A stretch of DNA of 64,000 nt from Rhizobium vallis (GTDB lineage Bacteria > Pseudomonadota > Alphaproteobacteria > Rhizobiales > Rhizobiaceae), in contig NZ_ML133691.1 of assembly GCF_003985155.1 (NCBI RefSeq), forward strand, positions 310,001 to 374,000, in the 5' to 3' direction. Each line of letters starts with the position of its first letter. The stretch's first letter is position 1. The position numbers and the translations under genes were made by a program. The notes beneath the pieces were generated by a model. That model was not told the DNA's origin and searched no databases. It worked only from the letters and a program-made list of their open reading frames with translations. Shown here in pieces: positions 34,502 to 42,949 of the stretch.

Positions 34502-34537
34502 TTATAGAACTAACTAGTTTACTAACGGGAGTGCTAG
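34502..34537 (-). promoter_or_regulatory. Shared promoter/operator block, copy A (before hyuA)
   Basis: A 36-bp block, written on the plus strand from TTATAGAACTA to GAGTGCTAG, that matches 30 of 36 positions with the block at 42950-42985. It contains the inverted repeat AACTA-nn-TAGTT. Read on the minus strand it ends with CTATAA, a plausible -10 element, about 100 bp before hyuA. The likely binding protein is the adjacent TetR regulator. Confidence 0.72.
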
Positions 34538-34607
34538 CTGGTTTCAGGAGGTGCGTCAATCGCAAAAATATGAATTTTGAAAATGCTGGAAAATACTTTC
34601 CAATCAA

Positions 34608-34621
34608 TTGCTTATAAGCAA
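34608..34621. promoter_or_regulatory. 14-bp palindrome upstream of the TetR gene
   Basis: TTGCTTATAAGCAA is a perfect palindrome 162 bp before the TetR start in the AT-rich hyuA-tetR gap (34399-34782). It could be a second operator or part of a promoter. Nothing else in this gap looks like a gene. Confidence 0.4.
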
Positions 34622-34782
34622 CTGAGCAAGCCCGTTTGGCTTGAAACAAGCGACTTATTTTAGGTGGTTTTTGTGCAGACTTCTGCGGTGGCCGTCGGGT
34701 CGGAAAGCCAGCTAGGGCTGACGCAGACATCATGGTACACAGTGCGGGGCCAAGCTGCGGCGCCACTATCCAGGACAGTTAA

Positions 34783-35433
34783 ATGACAAACGACCTTACA
34801 GAAGCGACAAAGAAAAAAAGAATTCGAAATCCGTTGAAAACGCGGCAGCACATCATCGACGCGGCGATCGACGAGTTCACTGAGCGCGGCCTCGATGGCG
34901 CAAGGATCGATGCGATCGCAGAGGCGTCACAGACAAACAAGAGTCTGATTTATCGGTATTTCAACAGCAAGGAAGAGCTTTATACCGCTAGCCTGAAAGA
35001 CACCTACGAAAAGCTTCGAGCCTCCCAGCGGGATTTCGACCTGAACGACCCAGACCCGATGTCGTCTATGAGAAGGCTGATCGAATCCACCTTTGACACC
35101 TTCGCGGAAAATCCGCGCATAGTACGGATGATCACCCATGAAAACGTGCTGAATGCCCGATTTCTCAAGGAAGCAATGGACATCCGATCCCTCTACGTGC
35201 CTCTGCTAGAGAAGATGCGCGAGATTGTGAAGATCGGTGAGGAAATCGGAGTGTTCCGCTCCAACGTCGATCTGAAACATCTTTACATTTCCATCTCGGC
35301 GCTGGGCTACTTCTACTTCTCGAATATGAACACGCTTTCGATCGTACTCGACAAGGATCTCAGCGCCCGAAAGGCGGTTAGGGTCCAACGAGAGCAAGCT
35401 GTCGAGATGGTGCTGGCCTATCTGCGGCGCTAG
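34783..35433 (+). CDS. TetR-family transcriptional regulator
   Basis: A 216-residue regulator with an N-terminal helix-turn-helix (RQHIIDAAIDEFTERGLDGARIDAIAEASQTNKSLIYRYF, in parts IDAIAEASQTNKSLIYRYF) and an all-helical ligand domain with RMITHENVLNARFL, the pattern of the RutR/CerR-like TetR_C group. It is divergent from hyuA and probably binds the block at 34502-34537 and its copy at 42950-42985. The ligand is unknown. It ends at a strong hairpin. Confidence 0.92.
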   Translation: MTNDLTEATKKKRIRNPLKTRQHIIDAAIDEFTERGLDGARIDAIAEASQTNKSLIYRYFNSKEELYTASLKDTYEKLRASQRDFDLNDPDPMSSMRRLIESTFDTFAENPRIVRMITHENVLNARFLKEAMDIRSLYVPLLEKMREIVKIGEEIGVFRSNVDLKHLYISISALGYFYFSNMNTLSIVLDKDLSARKAVRVQREQAVEMVLAYLRR

Positions 35434-35460
35434 TTGCGGCCGACGGCGGCCGCAACTAGC
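35429..35460. terminator. 14-bp perfect stem-loop at the tetR stop
   Basis: Arms GCTAGTTGCGGCCG and its exact complement are separated by ACGG and followed on the plus strand by GTTT. The stop codon of the TetR gene lies in the left arm. The structure probably terminates tetR and may serve the convergent small gene as well. The short T run makes efficiency uncertain. Confidence 0.7.
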
Positions 35461-35495
35461 GTTTCCTTATCAGTAACTTGCTTCGACCTCGCCTC

Positions 35496-35717
35496 TCAGC
35501 GCCGCAGCTTTCGCGCAGCTCCGACAAGTCTGGCGAGGTCGGCGGAACGGGAAATTATCCCCCGCTCCACGTCGGCGATCTCGCTTGCTGTGAGGCCGGT
35601 CACTAGAGACATCTCGTCAAGGCTGTAACCGGAAGAGATGCGCTTTTCTCGAAGCAATGCCGCCATCTCAGTGCTCGTTGTGCGATCAGTTTCGAAGGCG
35701 GTCTGATTGAAAGGCAT
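35496..35717 (-). CDS. Small XRE-type helix-turn-helix protein
   Basis: A 73-residue protein from ATG 35717, with an upstream GTG at 35747 as an alternative. The centre MAALLREKRISSGYSLDEMSLVTGLTASEIADVERGI matches the Cro/CI helix-turn-helix in spacing and residues (parts: LREKRISSGYSLDEM). It follows the IlvD-type dehydratase after a 51-bp gap and may be co-transcribed with it. No strong ribosome-binding site is visible, so a real but weakly expressed regulator is the best reading. Confidence 0.6.
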   Translation of the reverse strand: MPFNQTAFETDRTTSTEMAALLREKRISSGYSLDEMSLVTGLTASEIADVERGIISRSADLARLVGAARKLRR

Positions 35718-35768
35718 TGCCGTAAACTTAATGGAGTATTTGCGCACGATCGGCCTGCTGCTGCTTCG

Positions 35769-37496
35769 TCAGAATGGACGCCGAGTAGGAGCCGCGTTCC
35801 CGCTTCGACCGACGAGGAAATCGAAGTCGAGGCCCTTATCGGCCTGCAGCACGTGTTCGACGAAAAGCCGTTCATACCCGCGCTTGTGAACGATCGGCTC
35901 GAACGTAGCCGCCGCCCTTCGCTTTTCGAACTCCTCTTCCGAGAGATTCACAGACAAGGTGCCTGCTTCCACGTCGAGGGAGATGAGGTCCCCATCCTTC
36001 ACCAGCGCCAATGGGCCGCCGATCGACGATTCCGGCGCCACATGAAGAACAACCGTGCCATAGGCAGTGCCGCTCATGCGACCGTCCGAAATTCTCACCA
36101 TGTCGGTGATGCCCTTTTCCAGGATGTGCTTTGGAAGCCGGATGTTTCCCAGCTCAGGCATTCCCGGATAACCCCGTGGCCCGATGCCTTTGAGGACGAG
36201 AACGCAATTCTCATCGATGTTTAGCGACGGATCGTCGATGCGCTTGTCCAAGTCTTCCACCGATTCGAAGACAACGGCGCGACCGGTGTGCTTCATCAAA
36301 TGTGGGCTCGCGGCCGATGGCTTCATCACCGCTCCGTTGGGAGCGATGTTTCCTTTCAAAATACGCAGCGCGTTCTGCGGCTTGATAGGATTGTCCAGAG
36401 GCGCAATGACGTCGTGGTCCAGGCTCTCTACGTCGGTAAGTTCTTCGGCCAGCGTCTTTCCGCTAGCGGTCAAGACGTCCAAATGTAGCTTTTCACCGAG
36501 CGACGCCATGACCGCCGGAAGACCGCCGGCGGAAAAGAACTCTTCGACTAGATATTTTCCGTTTGGAATGATGTTCGCGAGCAACGGGATGGACTGACAG
36601 TTTCGCTCGAAATCGGACAACGTCAATTCGATCTCCAGCCGGCCGGCCAAAGCGAGCAAATGTATGATCGCGTTTGTGCTCCCACCGAGGGCCGCGTTGA
36701 CGCGGATCGAATTCTCAAGCGCTCGTCGATCCACGATTTTCGAGAAATTCAGCTCCTCTCTGACCATTTGGACGATCCGGCGCCCTGATAGCTGGGCCGA
36801 ACCCTTGCGGCGCCCATCAACGGCAGGTATCGCTGCGGAGCCGGACAGACTGAGGCCGAGGGCCTCTGCGATGCAGCCCATCGTCGTCGCAGTTCCCATC
36901 GTATTGCAGGAGCCGTTGCTTCTCGACATCCCGTATTCTGAACTCAGAAACGCGTCCTTGGACATGCGCCCGGCCTTGTATTCGCCGTGCATTCTGAAGA
37001 TGTCCGAGCCCGATCCCACCTGTCGCATACCGACCTTGCCGTTGATCATCGCGCCGCCGTGGACGACAATCGTGGGCAGATCGACGCTGGCCGCGCCCAT
37101 CATGTAGGCCGGGGCCGTGTTGTCGCACCCGGTGAGCAGGACGACGCCATCGAGGGGATTGGCGCGTAGGGTCGCTTCGAGTTCCATGCTCATCATGTTG
37201 CGGAAAAGCATCCCGCTCGGCCGCATGATGGAGTCCCCGATCGACATGGTCGAGAAGACGAGGGGAAAGCCGCCAGCCTCCAGAACGCCTCGAGAAACCC
37301 ACTCCGCGAGCTCGGTCAGATGCGCGTTGCAGGGCACGAGATCAGATGCCGAGTTGGCGATGCCAATAACCGGCTTGCCTTCGAACATGTCAGGCAGGGC
37401 GCCACGAGCCTTGAGGTGCGTGCGATGCTCGTACCCGGTGTTGTCGATACGCTTGAACCACGCCTCACTTCGTAGAGGCTTCTTTTCGGCAGTCAT
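35769..37496 (-). CDS. IlvD/Edd-family dehydratase
   Basis: A 575-residue dehydratase starting MTAEKKPLRSEAWF at ATG 37496, six bases after GGAG. Fe-S ligands are visible in GCDNTAPAYMMGAAS and GSCNTMGTATTM, and SDGRMSGTAYGTVVLHVAPE marks the C-terminal domain. The family includes dihydroxyacid dehydratase and sugar-acid (arabonate, xylonate, gluconate) dehydratases. N-terminal features such as RSEAWFKR are typical of the sugar-acid group. It follows the ABC binding-protein gene behind a GntR-type operator, so its substrate is probably the imported compound or a derivative. Confidence 0.9.
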   Translation of the reverse strand: MTAEKKPLRSEAWFKRIDNTGYEHRTHLKARGALPDMFEGKPVIGIANSASDLVPCNAHLTELAEWVSRGVLEAGGFPLVFSTMSIGDSIMRPSGMLFRNMMSMELEATLRANPLDGVVLLTGCDNTAPAYMMGAASVDLPTIVVHGGAMINGKVGMRQVGSGSDIFRMHGEYKAGRMSKDAFLSSEYGMSRSNGSCNTMGTATTMGCIAEALGLSLSGSAAIPAVDGRRKGSAQLSGRRIVQMVREELNFSKIVDRRALENSIRVNAALGGSTNAIIHLLALAGRLEIELTLSDFERNCQSIPLLANIIPNGKYLVEEFFSAGGLPAVMASLGEKLHLDVLTASGKTLAEELTDVESLDHDVIAPLDNPIKPQNALRILKGNIAPNGAVMKPSAASPHLMKHTGRAVVFESVEDLDKRIDDPSLNIDENCVLVLKGIGPRGYPGMPELGNIRLPKHILEKGITDMVRISDGRMSGTAYGTVVLHVAPESSIGGPLALVKDGDLISLDVEAGTLSVNLSEEEFEKRRAAATFEPIVHKRGYERLFVEHVLQADKGLDFDFLVGRSGNAAPTRRPF

Positions 37497-37581
37497 GTTC
37501 ATCTCCATTCGAGGCCGCCACCGGATATGGGAGGTCCCACCTCTCAGCGTGGTTCTCGTCCAGCACTTAACGTTCATTGGA

Positions 37582-37612
37582 CGAGGCGCCGATCGTTTCG
37601 ACCGGCGCCTCG
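37582..37612 (-). terminator. Stem-loop between the binding-protein and dehydratase genes
   Basis: A perfect 10-bp stem (CGAGGCGCCG and complement) with an 11-nt loop lies 9 bp downstream of the binding-protein stop, with no T run. Such hairpins usually stabilise the upstream mRNA and lower downstream expression, as is common after ABC binding-protein genes. Confidence 0.6.
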
Positions 37613-37620
37613 CATGCAAA

Positions 37621-38454
37621 TCATTGTTTGATGTCGCCCGCGAGCTTGTCGATATAGCCCTTCGCAATACGGTCGATCTCTCCGATCGCTGACTTTTCCT
37701 GGATGAAGAAATTCAGCGACTGAATATCCGAGTAGGACGCTGAGCGGCGGAGCCCAAAGGCGATCCCTTGCTTGGAAATGGCCGGTTCGGGATTCAACGT
37801 TACCCAACGATCTTTGCCGGTCGCGGAAAACAGAGCATTGCTGTCGCTGTCATCGAATAGGATGTCGCCGCGTCGAGAGGAGAGCGCGAGGCGGGTGGCG
37901 TCGATGTCAGGCAGGCGCAAGATCGTTGCATTCTTGATCTGCGGCGAAAGGGTGCCATCGATCGACGTGCCGGACATCAGAATGATCGTCACGCCGGCAA
38001 CATCCACGTCTGTAATGGACTTCGGAGGCTGCGAGAATTTCGGATTCGCTTTGTCGTAGAGGCCCGACACCTGATACTCAACGACCGGCTGGCTGAACGC
38101 AATCGCCATCGCGCGCTTCGGGTTCTGGTTGAGCGCCATCGACAGGTCCCAACGGTTTGCCTGAAGGCCGGCGACGATATTGTCCCAGGTCGTATCTACG
38201 ATCTCAGCCTTCACCCCAAGCGCATCCGAGGCGAACTTCTTGCATAGGTCGACGAACGTGCCGCTGTACTCACCAGTCTGAGGATCACGAATGACGTGGG
38301 GCGGCGCGACGGCGGCCCCGCAACGCAGGACCCCGCTTTTCTGAATGTCTTGCCAGTAGCCGCTGCCTTCCTGCGACTGAGCGTTTGCGTAACCGGCGCT
38401 TGCTGCAAATAGCAGACCGAGGACGATGCCCTTGAACATACCTGATGCTTTCAT
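37621..38454 (-). CDS. ABC transporter substrate-binding protein, family 3 (polar amino acid type)
   Basis: A 277-residue secreted protein. The start is ATG 38454, seven bases after GGAG, giving MKASGMFKGIVLGLLFAASAGYANA as signal peptide (about 25 residues, cleavage after ANA). The mature protein has SGVLRCGAAVAPPHV, GTFVDLCKKFASDALG and the family-3 segment TTWDNIVAGLQANRWDLSM. It would feed the permease-ATPase set at 39785-41909 but is separated from it by the SDR and tautomerase genes and its own promoter region with a GntR-type palindrome. Confidence 0.9.
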   Translation of the reverse strand: MKASGMFKGIVLGLLFAASAGYANAQSQEGSGYWQDIQKSGVLRCGAAVAPPHVIRDPQTGEYSGTFVDLCKKFASDALGVKAEIVDTTWDNIVAGLQANRWDLSMALNQNPKRAMAIAFSQPVVEYQVSGLYDKANPKFSQPPKSITDVDVAGVTIILMSGTSIDGTLSPQIKNATILRLPDIDATRLALSSRRGDILFDDSDSNALFSATGKDRWVTLNPEPAISKQGIAFGLRRSASYSDIQSLNFFIQEKSAIGEIDRIAKGYIDKLAGDIKQ

Positions 38455-38597
38455 TGTCATGCTCCCAGTTGTGTTAGGTTTGGTAATTTCCTTGAACAGA
38501 CTAAGCCGTTCCCTTTTTATGCTTTCGCGTTTCGCGATACGCGCAGTGCGACTATTTACATCTCGCTTGATTAGCTGCTCGCACCTCGTTGTACCAC

Positions 38598-38613
38598 ATT
38601 GTCGACAATAGCC
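38598..38613. promoter_or_regulatory. GntR-type operator, second copy
   Basis: ATTGTCGACAAT is a perfect palindrome followed by AGCC, exactly as in the right half of the 27951-27972 operator. It lies 144 bp before the binding-protein start, in the gap after the tautomerase gene. Confidence 0.75.
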
Positions 38614-38671
38614 AATCCTTTTTTTGGTCATTTGAGACCAGGTCCAATTTTTTTGGGCCTCCGACCAAGGG

Positions 38672-38857
38672 CTAGCGTTCGTCGTTGAGGACGCCACCAA
38701 CCGCCCAGTTCTCTTTCGGAACCTCGTCGAAAATTATCTGGACGTCGCTCTCCCCGCACTTCGCGATACGAGCCATCTCGCGAGTGAATACTTCCGCCAT
38801 TTCCCGCTTCTGCTCCCGACTGCGGCCGAGCAGCATCTGGACTTGAATCGTGGGCAT
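38672..38857 (-). CDS. 4-oxalocrotonate tautomerase-family protein
   Basis: A 61-residue protein, the usual size of the family. Met is followed directly by the catalytic Pro (MPTIQVQMLLGRSREQKREMA), with DVQIIFDEVPKENWAVGG at the C-terminal end. GAGGAGGT precedes ATG 38857 by six bases. These enzymes use the N-terminal Pro to tautomerise enols or hydrate unsaturated acids. It sits between the SDR and the binding-protein gene, suggesting keto-enol isomerisation of a catabolic intermediate. Confidence 0.88.
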   Translation of the reverse strand: MPTIQVQMLLGRSREQKREMAEVFTREMARIAKCGESDVQIIFDEVPKENWAVGGVLNDER

Positions 38858-38916
38858 TCCATACCTCCTCTTCTCTCCACGGCGCGGCGTAACGAAGCCG
38901 CGCAGCGCTTCGCCTA

Positions 38917-39717
38917 TTACTCGGGCTGCGCAGCAGCGCTGCTGTAGACGGAGTACACGAGCCAGCCGCAGTCGATCGGAAGCGTGACGCCGGTGATAGC
39001 GGACGCAGATGGAGAACATAGGAAAAGGATCGCGTCCGCGATCTCCTTGGGCTCCACAAATCGCCGCAGGGCCGACTTTGAGATCACCTTGGCGGGATCG
39101 CGCTCGCCGCGATCAATCCTTTGCTTCATCGCCGGCGTCATGGTGTAGCCGGGGGCGACCGCATTGACACGGACGCCTTGAGGCCCGAGCTCGGCAGCCA
39201 TGACTTCGGTAAGCATCTTCAGCGCCGACTTGCTCATGCCGTAGGCCGGCTGGGGAGTCGCTTGAAAGGTGGTAAGCGAGCACAAATTCACAATGGATCC
39301 GGAGCCGGCTGCCGCCATCTCCTCGCCAAAGGCCCGCGCCGTCAACAAGGTCCCTCGCAGGTTCACGTCGATGATGCGGTCGAAATCGGCAATCGCCATC
39401 TTCGTGACGCGCGTCGCGTTCTGCAGTATCCCGCCGGAGTTGACGAGAGCGTCAACCCTGCCGAACCGGGAGTAAACATCCTGCTTGAAGTCGAGCACAG
39501 CCTGCTCGTCGGACACGTCGAGGTGCGAATAGGTCACCTGCGATCCCCGCCCAGCGAGTTCGGCGGCGATATTGTCACCTCGTTCGTCGTTGATGTCCGC
39601 GATGACGACGCGCCACCCCGCTGCCACGAACCCTCTGGCCGTCGCCTCCCCTATTCCGCTCGCGCCGCCTGTAATCACGGCCAGCGAAGCTTCGTTTCCA
39701 GTTTTGGCATCTATCAT
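38917..39717 (-). CDS. Short-chain dehydrogenase/reductase
   Basis: A 266-residue classical SDR from ATG 39717 (MIDAKTGNEASLAVITGG). It has the cofactor loop ITGGASGIG, the substrate-side NSGG in place of NNAG, and catalytic Ser-Tyr-Lys in NLCSLTTF and AYGMSKSALK. It follows the two permease genes in the same direction. It probably oxidises a hydroxyl of the imported compound, but the substrate is unknown. Confidence 0.9.
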   Translation of the reverse strand: MIDAKTGNEASLAVITGGASGIGEATARGFVAAGWRVVIADINDERGDNIAAELAGRGSQVTYSHLDVSDEQAVLDFKQDVYSRFGRVDALVNSGGILQNATRVTKMAIADFDRIIDVNLRGTLLTARAFGEEMAAAGSGSIVNLCSLTTFQATPQPAYGMSKSALKMLTEVMAAELGPQGVRVNAVAPGYTMTPAMKQRIDRGERDPAKVISKSALRRFVEPKEIADAILFLCSPSASAITGVTLPIDCGWLVYSVYSSAAAQPE

Positions 39718-39784
39718 TTTACAACTCCATGTCTCTGGGGTTTTGTCGTTGGCGTCGCCTTTAACGCCGCCCAAAAAAATCGGG

Positions 39785-40453
39785 CTATGCTGCGATCTTG
39801 GACAGCAGCCGGTCCTCGACGCGGTTCACAAGGCGGGTCAAAATCCATCCAATGACGAAATAGATCAGGGCTGCGGTAGTCAGAACTTCCACCGGTCTCG
39901 CGGTCACGTTGGAAACATTCTGTGCGGTGTACATCAACTCCACCACGCCCACTGCCGACACCAGTGCGCTCTCCTTGAACAGGCTCACAAGGTTCGACAT
40001 GAGGTTGGGTATCGCTCTGATTAGCGTCTGCGGCGCTATGACGTAGAGCATCTTCGTGAAGGGCGTCAGGCTGAGCGCTCTGCAGGCGTCATGCTGGTCA
40101 GGACCAATCGAACTGAGCGCCGATCGGAATGACTCGCTCGTGATCGCCGACGTATAAAGGGTGAGCGCGATTATAGACGAGGTCACAGCCCCGAACTCGA
40201 CACCGAAGATCAGCGGGAAACAGAAGAATACCCAGAACAACGTGATCAGCACCGGGGTGCCGCGCAGGATCTCGACATAGGTCGTGCTCAGCCACCGGAT
40301 CGGAAGCGGGCCAGATTTTCTGCCGACACCAATCAGAAAGCCGAATACGACGCTGAGGATTCCACAGATGACGGTGAGCTCGACGGTGAGGAGAAGCCCC
40401 TTCAGCAGTGCGTCGCGATAATTTAAGACAACGGAAAAATCGAGACCTTGCAT
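39785..40453 (-). CDS. ABC permease, polar amino acid (HisM/GlnP) family
   Basis: A 222-residue membrane protein with about five transmembrane segments. The EAA-type loop lies at DACRALSLTPFTKMLYVIAPQTLIRAIPNLMSN (parts: ALSLTPFTKMLYVIAPQ). VEILRGTPVLITLFWVFF is typical of the HisM/GlnP TIGR01726 domain. The stop-to-start gap to the upstream permease is 4 bp, so the two probably form a heterodimeric channel in the inner membrane. Confidence 0.93.
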   Translation of the reverse strand: MQGLDFSVVLNYRDALLKGLLLTVELTVICGILSVVFGFLIGVGRKSGPLPIRWLSTTYVEILRGTPVLITLFWVFFCFPLIFGVEFGAVTSSIIALTLYTSAITSESFRSALSSIGPDQHDACRALSLTPFTKMLYVIAPQTLIRAIPNLMSNLVSLFKESALVSAVGVVELMYTAQNVSNVTARPVEVLTTAALIYFVIGWILTRLVNRVEDRLLSKIAA

Positions 40454-40457
40454 CGTC

Positions 40458-41126
40458 TTATATCCTGTTCAATCGTTCGAGCCGATATTCGAGAAACGCA
40501 GCCAGCCGGCCAAACGGAATGGCGATCACGAGGTAGAACGCCGCTAGGAAGGTGAAGGTCTCGATCGGACGGTAGGTCTGGGTCGAGAGCAGCTTGCCCT
40601 GGTACATAAGGTCAGCGACGCCGACGAGCGCCACCAGCGAACTTTGCTGGAAGATGCCGATGGCGTTCGTGATTAGCACCGGCGTGGCGGTCTTGATCGC
40701 CTGAGGGAGAACAACGTATCGTACGTAGTTCCAGCGGCCCAATCCAAGCGCGACGCTCGCATCCTTTTGAGCGAGGGGTATCGACTGAATGGCTGCGCGG
40801 AACGCTTCTCCGTTGAAAGCGGTCTGGTTCATCCCGAGGATGACAATGCCCATGAAGACCGGCGACCAGAACACGTCCAGCAGCATCGGAATGCAAAAGA
40901 AGAACCAGACGACTTGCACCAGAACCGGCGTGCATCGAAACAAGTCGATATAGAACCGGGCAACGATACGCGCGGGAAGGAACGACGAGCTCGAAAGCAG
41001 CGCAAGAGGAAAGCCCGCGACGAGGCCGATTACGTTCGCCCAGAAGGTGATCTGAAGCGTTATAATCAGGCCCTGCAGCAATGCCGGCCAGGCGTTCAAG
41101 ACAAAGAAGAAGTCGATGTTTTGCAT
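40458..41126 (-). CDS. ABC permease, polar amino acid (HisM/GlnP) family
   Basis: A 222-residue permease, the same length as the following gene and similar in layout. The marker IDLFRCTPVLVQVVWFFF and the EAA loop KDASVALGLGRWNYVRYVVLPQAIK are visible. It lies 15 bp after the ATPase gene. Together with the neighbouring permease and ATPase it forms an amino-acid-type importer. Confidence 0.93.
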   Translation of the reverse strand: MQNIDFFFVLNAWPALLQGLIITLQITFWANVIGLVAGFPLALLSSSSFLPARIVARFYIDLFRCTPVLVQVVWFFFCIPMLLDVFWSPVFMGIVILGMNQTAFNGEAFRAAIQSIPLAQKDASVALGLGRWNYVRYVVLPQAIKTATPVLITNAIGIFQQSSLVALVGVADLMYQGKLLSTQTYRPIETFTFLAAFYLVIAIPFGRLAAFLEYRLERLNRI

Positions 41127-41141
41127 GATGACGCGTCCGCT

Positions 41142-41909
41142 TTAACGATCTGCGTGCAGAACATTGTGAATGAAGTCCCGAGCTCGGACCGACTTAGGCG
41201 CGCTAAAGAATTCCTCGGGGGTAGCGTCTTCTGCGATCACCCCGCCATCGCAGAATACCACGCGGGTTGCGATCTTTTTCGCAAACCACATGTCGTGCGT
41301 GACAATCATCATCGGCATTCCGCTATCTGCCAGCTCGGTGATCATCGTAATCACTTCGTTGACGAGTTCAGGATCCAGCGCCGATGTGACTTCGTCGAAC
41401 AGCATCAGCTTTGGATCAAGCATCAGCGCCCTTGCGATCGCCACGCGCTGCTTCTGGCCGCCGGATAGTGCCGCCGGATAGGCGCGAGCCTTGGCTTTCA
41501 GACCAAAGCGATTGAGGAGATCCATCGCCCTGGCTTCGGCCTCGTCCTTTCTGACGCCGCGTGACCTAATGGGAGCAAGCGTCAGGTTGCCGAGAACTGT
41601 CAGGTGCGGAAACAGCGTGTAGCTCTGGAACACCATGCCAATCTGCCTCTGCATTTCGGGATCGATGTTCGTCTTTCGCTCGCCGCCGATGATGTAGCTC
41701 TTGCCGTCGACCTTGATCTCGCCGCCCTGTACGTCTTCCAGCCCCATCACGCAGCGCAGGAGGGTGCTCTTGCCGCCGCCACTTGGCCCTATGACGAGAA
41801 GGCGGTCAGTTTTCTTCATATCGAGATCGAGGCCATTGAGGACCTTTATCTGCCCGTTGGCGTAGCTCTTCTTCAGGCCGCGTACGGAAATGAAACTTTG
41901 TTCGGTCAT
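41142..41909 (-). CDS. ABC transporter ATP-binding protein, polar amino acid (GlnQ/HisP) family
   Basis: A 255-residue ATPase starting MTEQSFISVRGLKKSYANG at ATG 41909. It shows Walker A GPSGGGKSTLLR, Q-loop GMVFQSYTLFPHLT, the signature LSGGQKQRVAIARAL, Walker B LMLFDEVTSALDPE and the switch His in MMIVTHDMWFAKK. It energises the adjacent permeases. It is located between the TIM-barrel isomerase and the permeases in one minus-strand transcription unit. Confidence 0.94.
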   Translation of the reverse strand: MTEQSFISVRGLKKSYANGQIKVLNGLDLDMKKTDRLLVIGPSGGGKSTLLRCVMGLEDVQGGEIKVDGKSYIIGGERKTNIDPEMQRQIGMVFQSYTLFPHLTVLGNLTLAPIRSRGVRKDEAEARAMDLLNRFGLKAKARAYPAALSGGQKQRVAIARALMLDPKLMLFDEVTSALDPELVNEVITMITELADSGMPMMIVTHDMWFAKKIATRVVFCDGGVIAEDATPEEFFSAPKSVRARDFIHNVLHADR

Positions 41910-41987
41910 CAGGATCCCCTGAATCGTGGCCTGCAGGACAGGCAGTTTTTGGATAGGCCTTGCTTCGCGTTCCATGAGTGGCCAGCT

Positions 41988-42827
41988 TCACTTCTTGAGC
42001 GGGCCGACAAACGGGCCGCAACGCTCAATCGCGATCCGCACAGTCTCTTCCGGATCGCGCTCCCACCAGTTGAGTTCGGAGAAAATTTCCAACTCGAACG
42101 GTCCCTCGTATCCGATTTCGTCGAGCCAGCCACGAATGCGAGCAAAGTCGATTACCCCATCACCAACCATTCCCCGGTCGCGAAGGTTCCGGGTCGGAAC
42201 CAGCCAATCGCAGTAATGGAAGGTCTGAATCCGGTCTTTCCCAGCGTGACGAAGCTCCCGTTCAAATGCCGGATCCCACCAGCAGTGGTAGACGTCTGCG
42301 ACTAAGCTCGTAGCGTCGTCGCCAAGCTCGTCGATAAGTCCCTTCACGTCGGTGATCGAATTCATCGCGCTGCGATCGCCGCAATACATTGGATGCAGGG
42401 GCTCCAGACCCAGCTTCACGCCCGAGGCAATGGCATAGGGCGCGAGCTCAGCGAGCGCGTCGTGAATCCTGACCCGCTGAGCCGCCAGGTCTTTGTCACC
42501 CTTGGGTAGACCGCCCATCACCATGACCACACACGGCGCACCGATAGCTGCAGCCTGATCGATGATCCGGCGGTTCGCGTCGATCTGCGCCTTATATGCC
42601 GCCGCCTCTGTTTCATTAACCCAAGCGCTGGTGCAAAGCGAAGCGACCCACATTCCAGCGTCTTTGAGGTGCTTGGAAGTCTTCTCCACACCGTAGTCGT
42701 CCAGGAAATTCCGCCAGACGGCAATTCCCTTGATCCCGTTCCTCGAATAGCCCTCGATCGCCTCCGGCATGGACCATTTCGGCGTCGTGATCTGGTTGAT
42801 GGCAAACCGCGTCAGATCGTACTTCAT
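41988..42827 (-). CDS. TIM-barrel sugar-phosphate isomerase/epimerase family protein
   Basis: A 279-residue xylose-isomerase-like TIM barrel beginning MKYDLTRFAINQITTPKW. Conserved acidic/His positions appear in LGLEPLHPMYCGDRS, VADVYHCWWDP and FHYCDWLVPTRNLRDRGMVGDGVIDF, the metal-site pattern of the IolE/IolI/Hyi group. It is the first gene of the transporter operon and lies about 120 bp from the shared promoter block. It probably isomerises or epimerises the imported polyhydroxy or keto acid. Sequence alone does not give the substrate. Confidence 0.87.
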   Translation of the reverse strand: MKYDLTRFAINQITTPKWSMPEAIEGYSRNGIKGIAVWRNFLDDYGVEKTSKHLKDAGMWVASLCTSAWVNETEAAAYKAQIDANRRIIDQAAAIGAPCVVMVMGGLPKGDKDLAAQRVRIHDALAELAPYAIASGVKLGLEPLHPMYCGDRSAMNSITDVKGLIDELGDDATSLVADVYHCWWDPAFERELRHAGKDRIQTFHYCDWLVPTRNLRDRGMVGDGVIDFARIRGWLDEIGYEGPFELEIFSELNWWERDPEETVRIAIERCGPFVGPLKK

Positions 42828-42949
42828 TCCTGTTCCCTTCCTTCGGCGCTTTTTCCGACGCCGACGTCCAATGTTCTATAAGAGTTCGAGCGCCCTCCGC
42901 TCGGCACCTCGCCAGAAAACAGTCTGTCACGACCTCTGGGCTCTTGCAC

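Noticed and set aside
34529..34537. GAGTGCTAG looks like half of a CIRCE heat-shock operator
   Set aside because: The partner half TTAGCACTC at nine-base spacing is missing here and at 42977-42985, so HrcA control is not supported.
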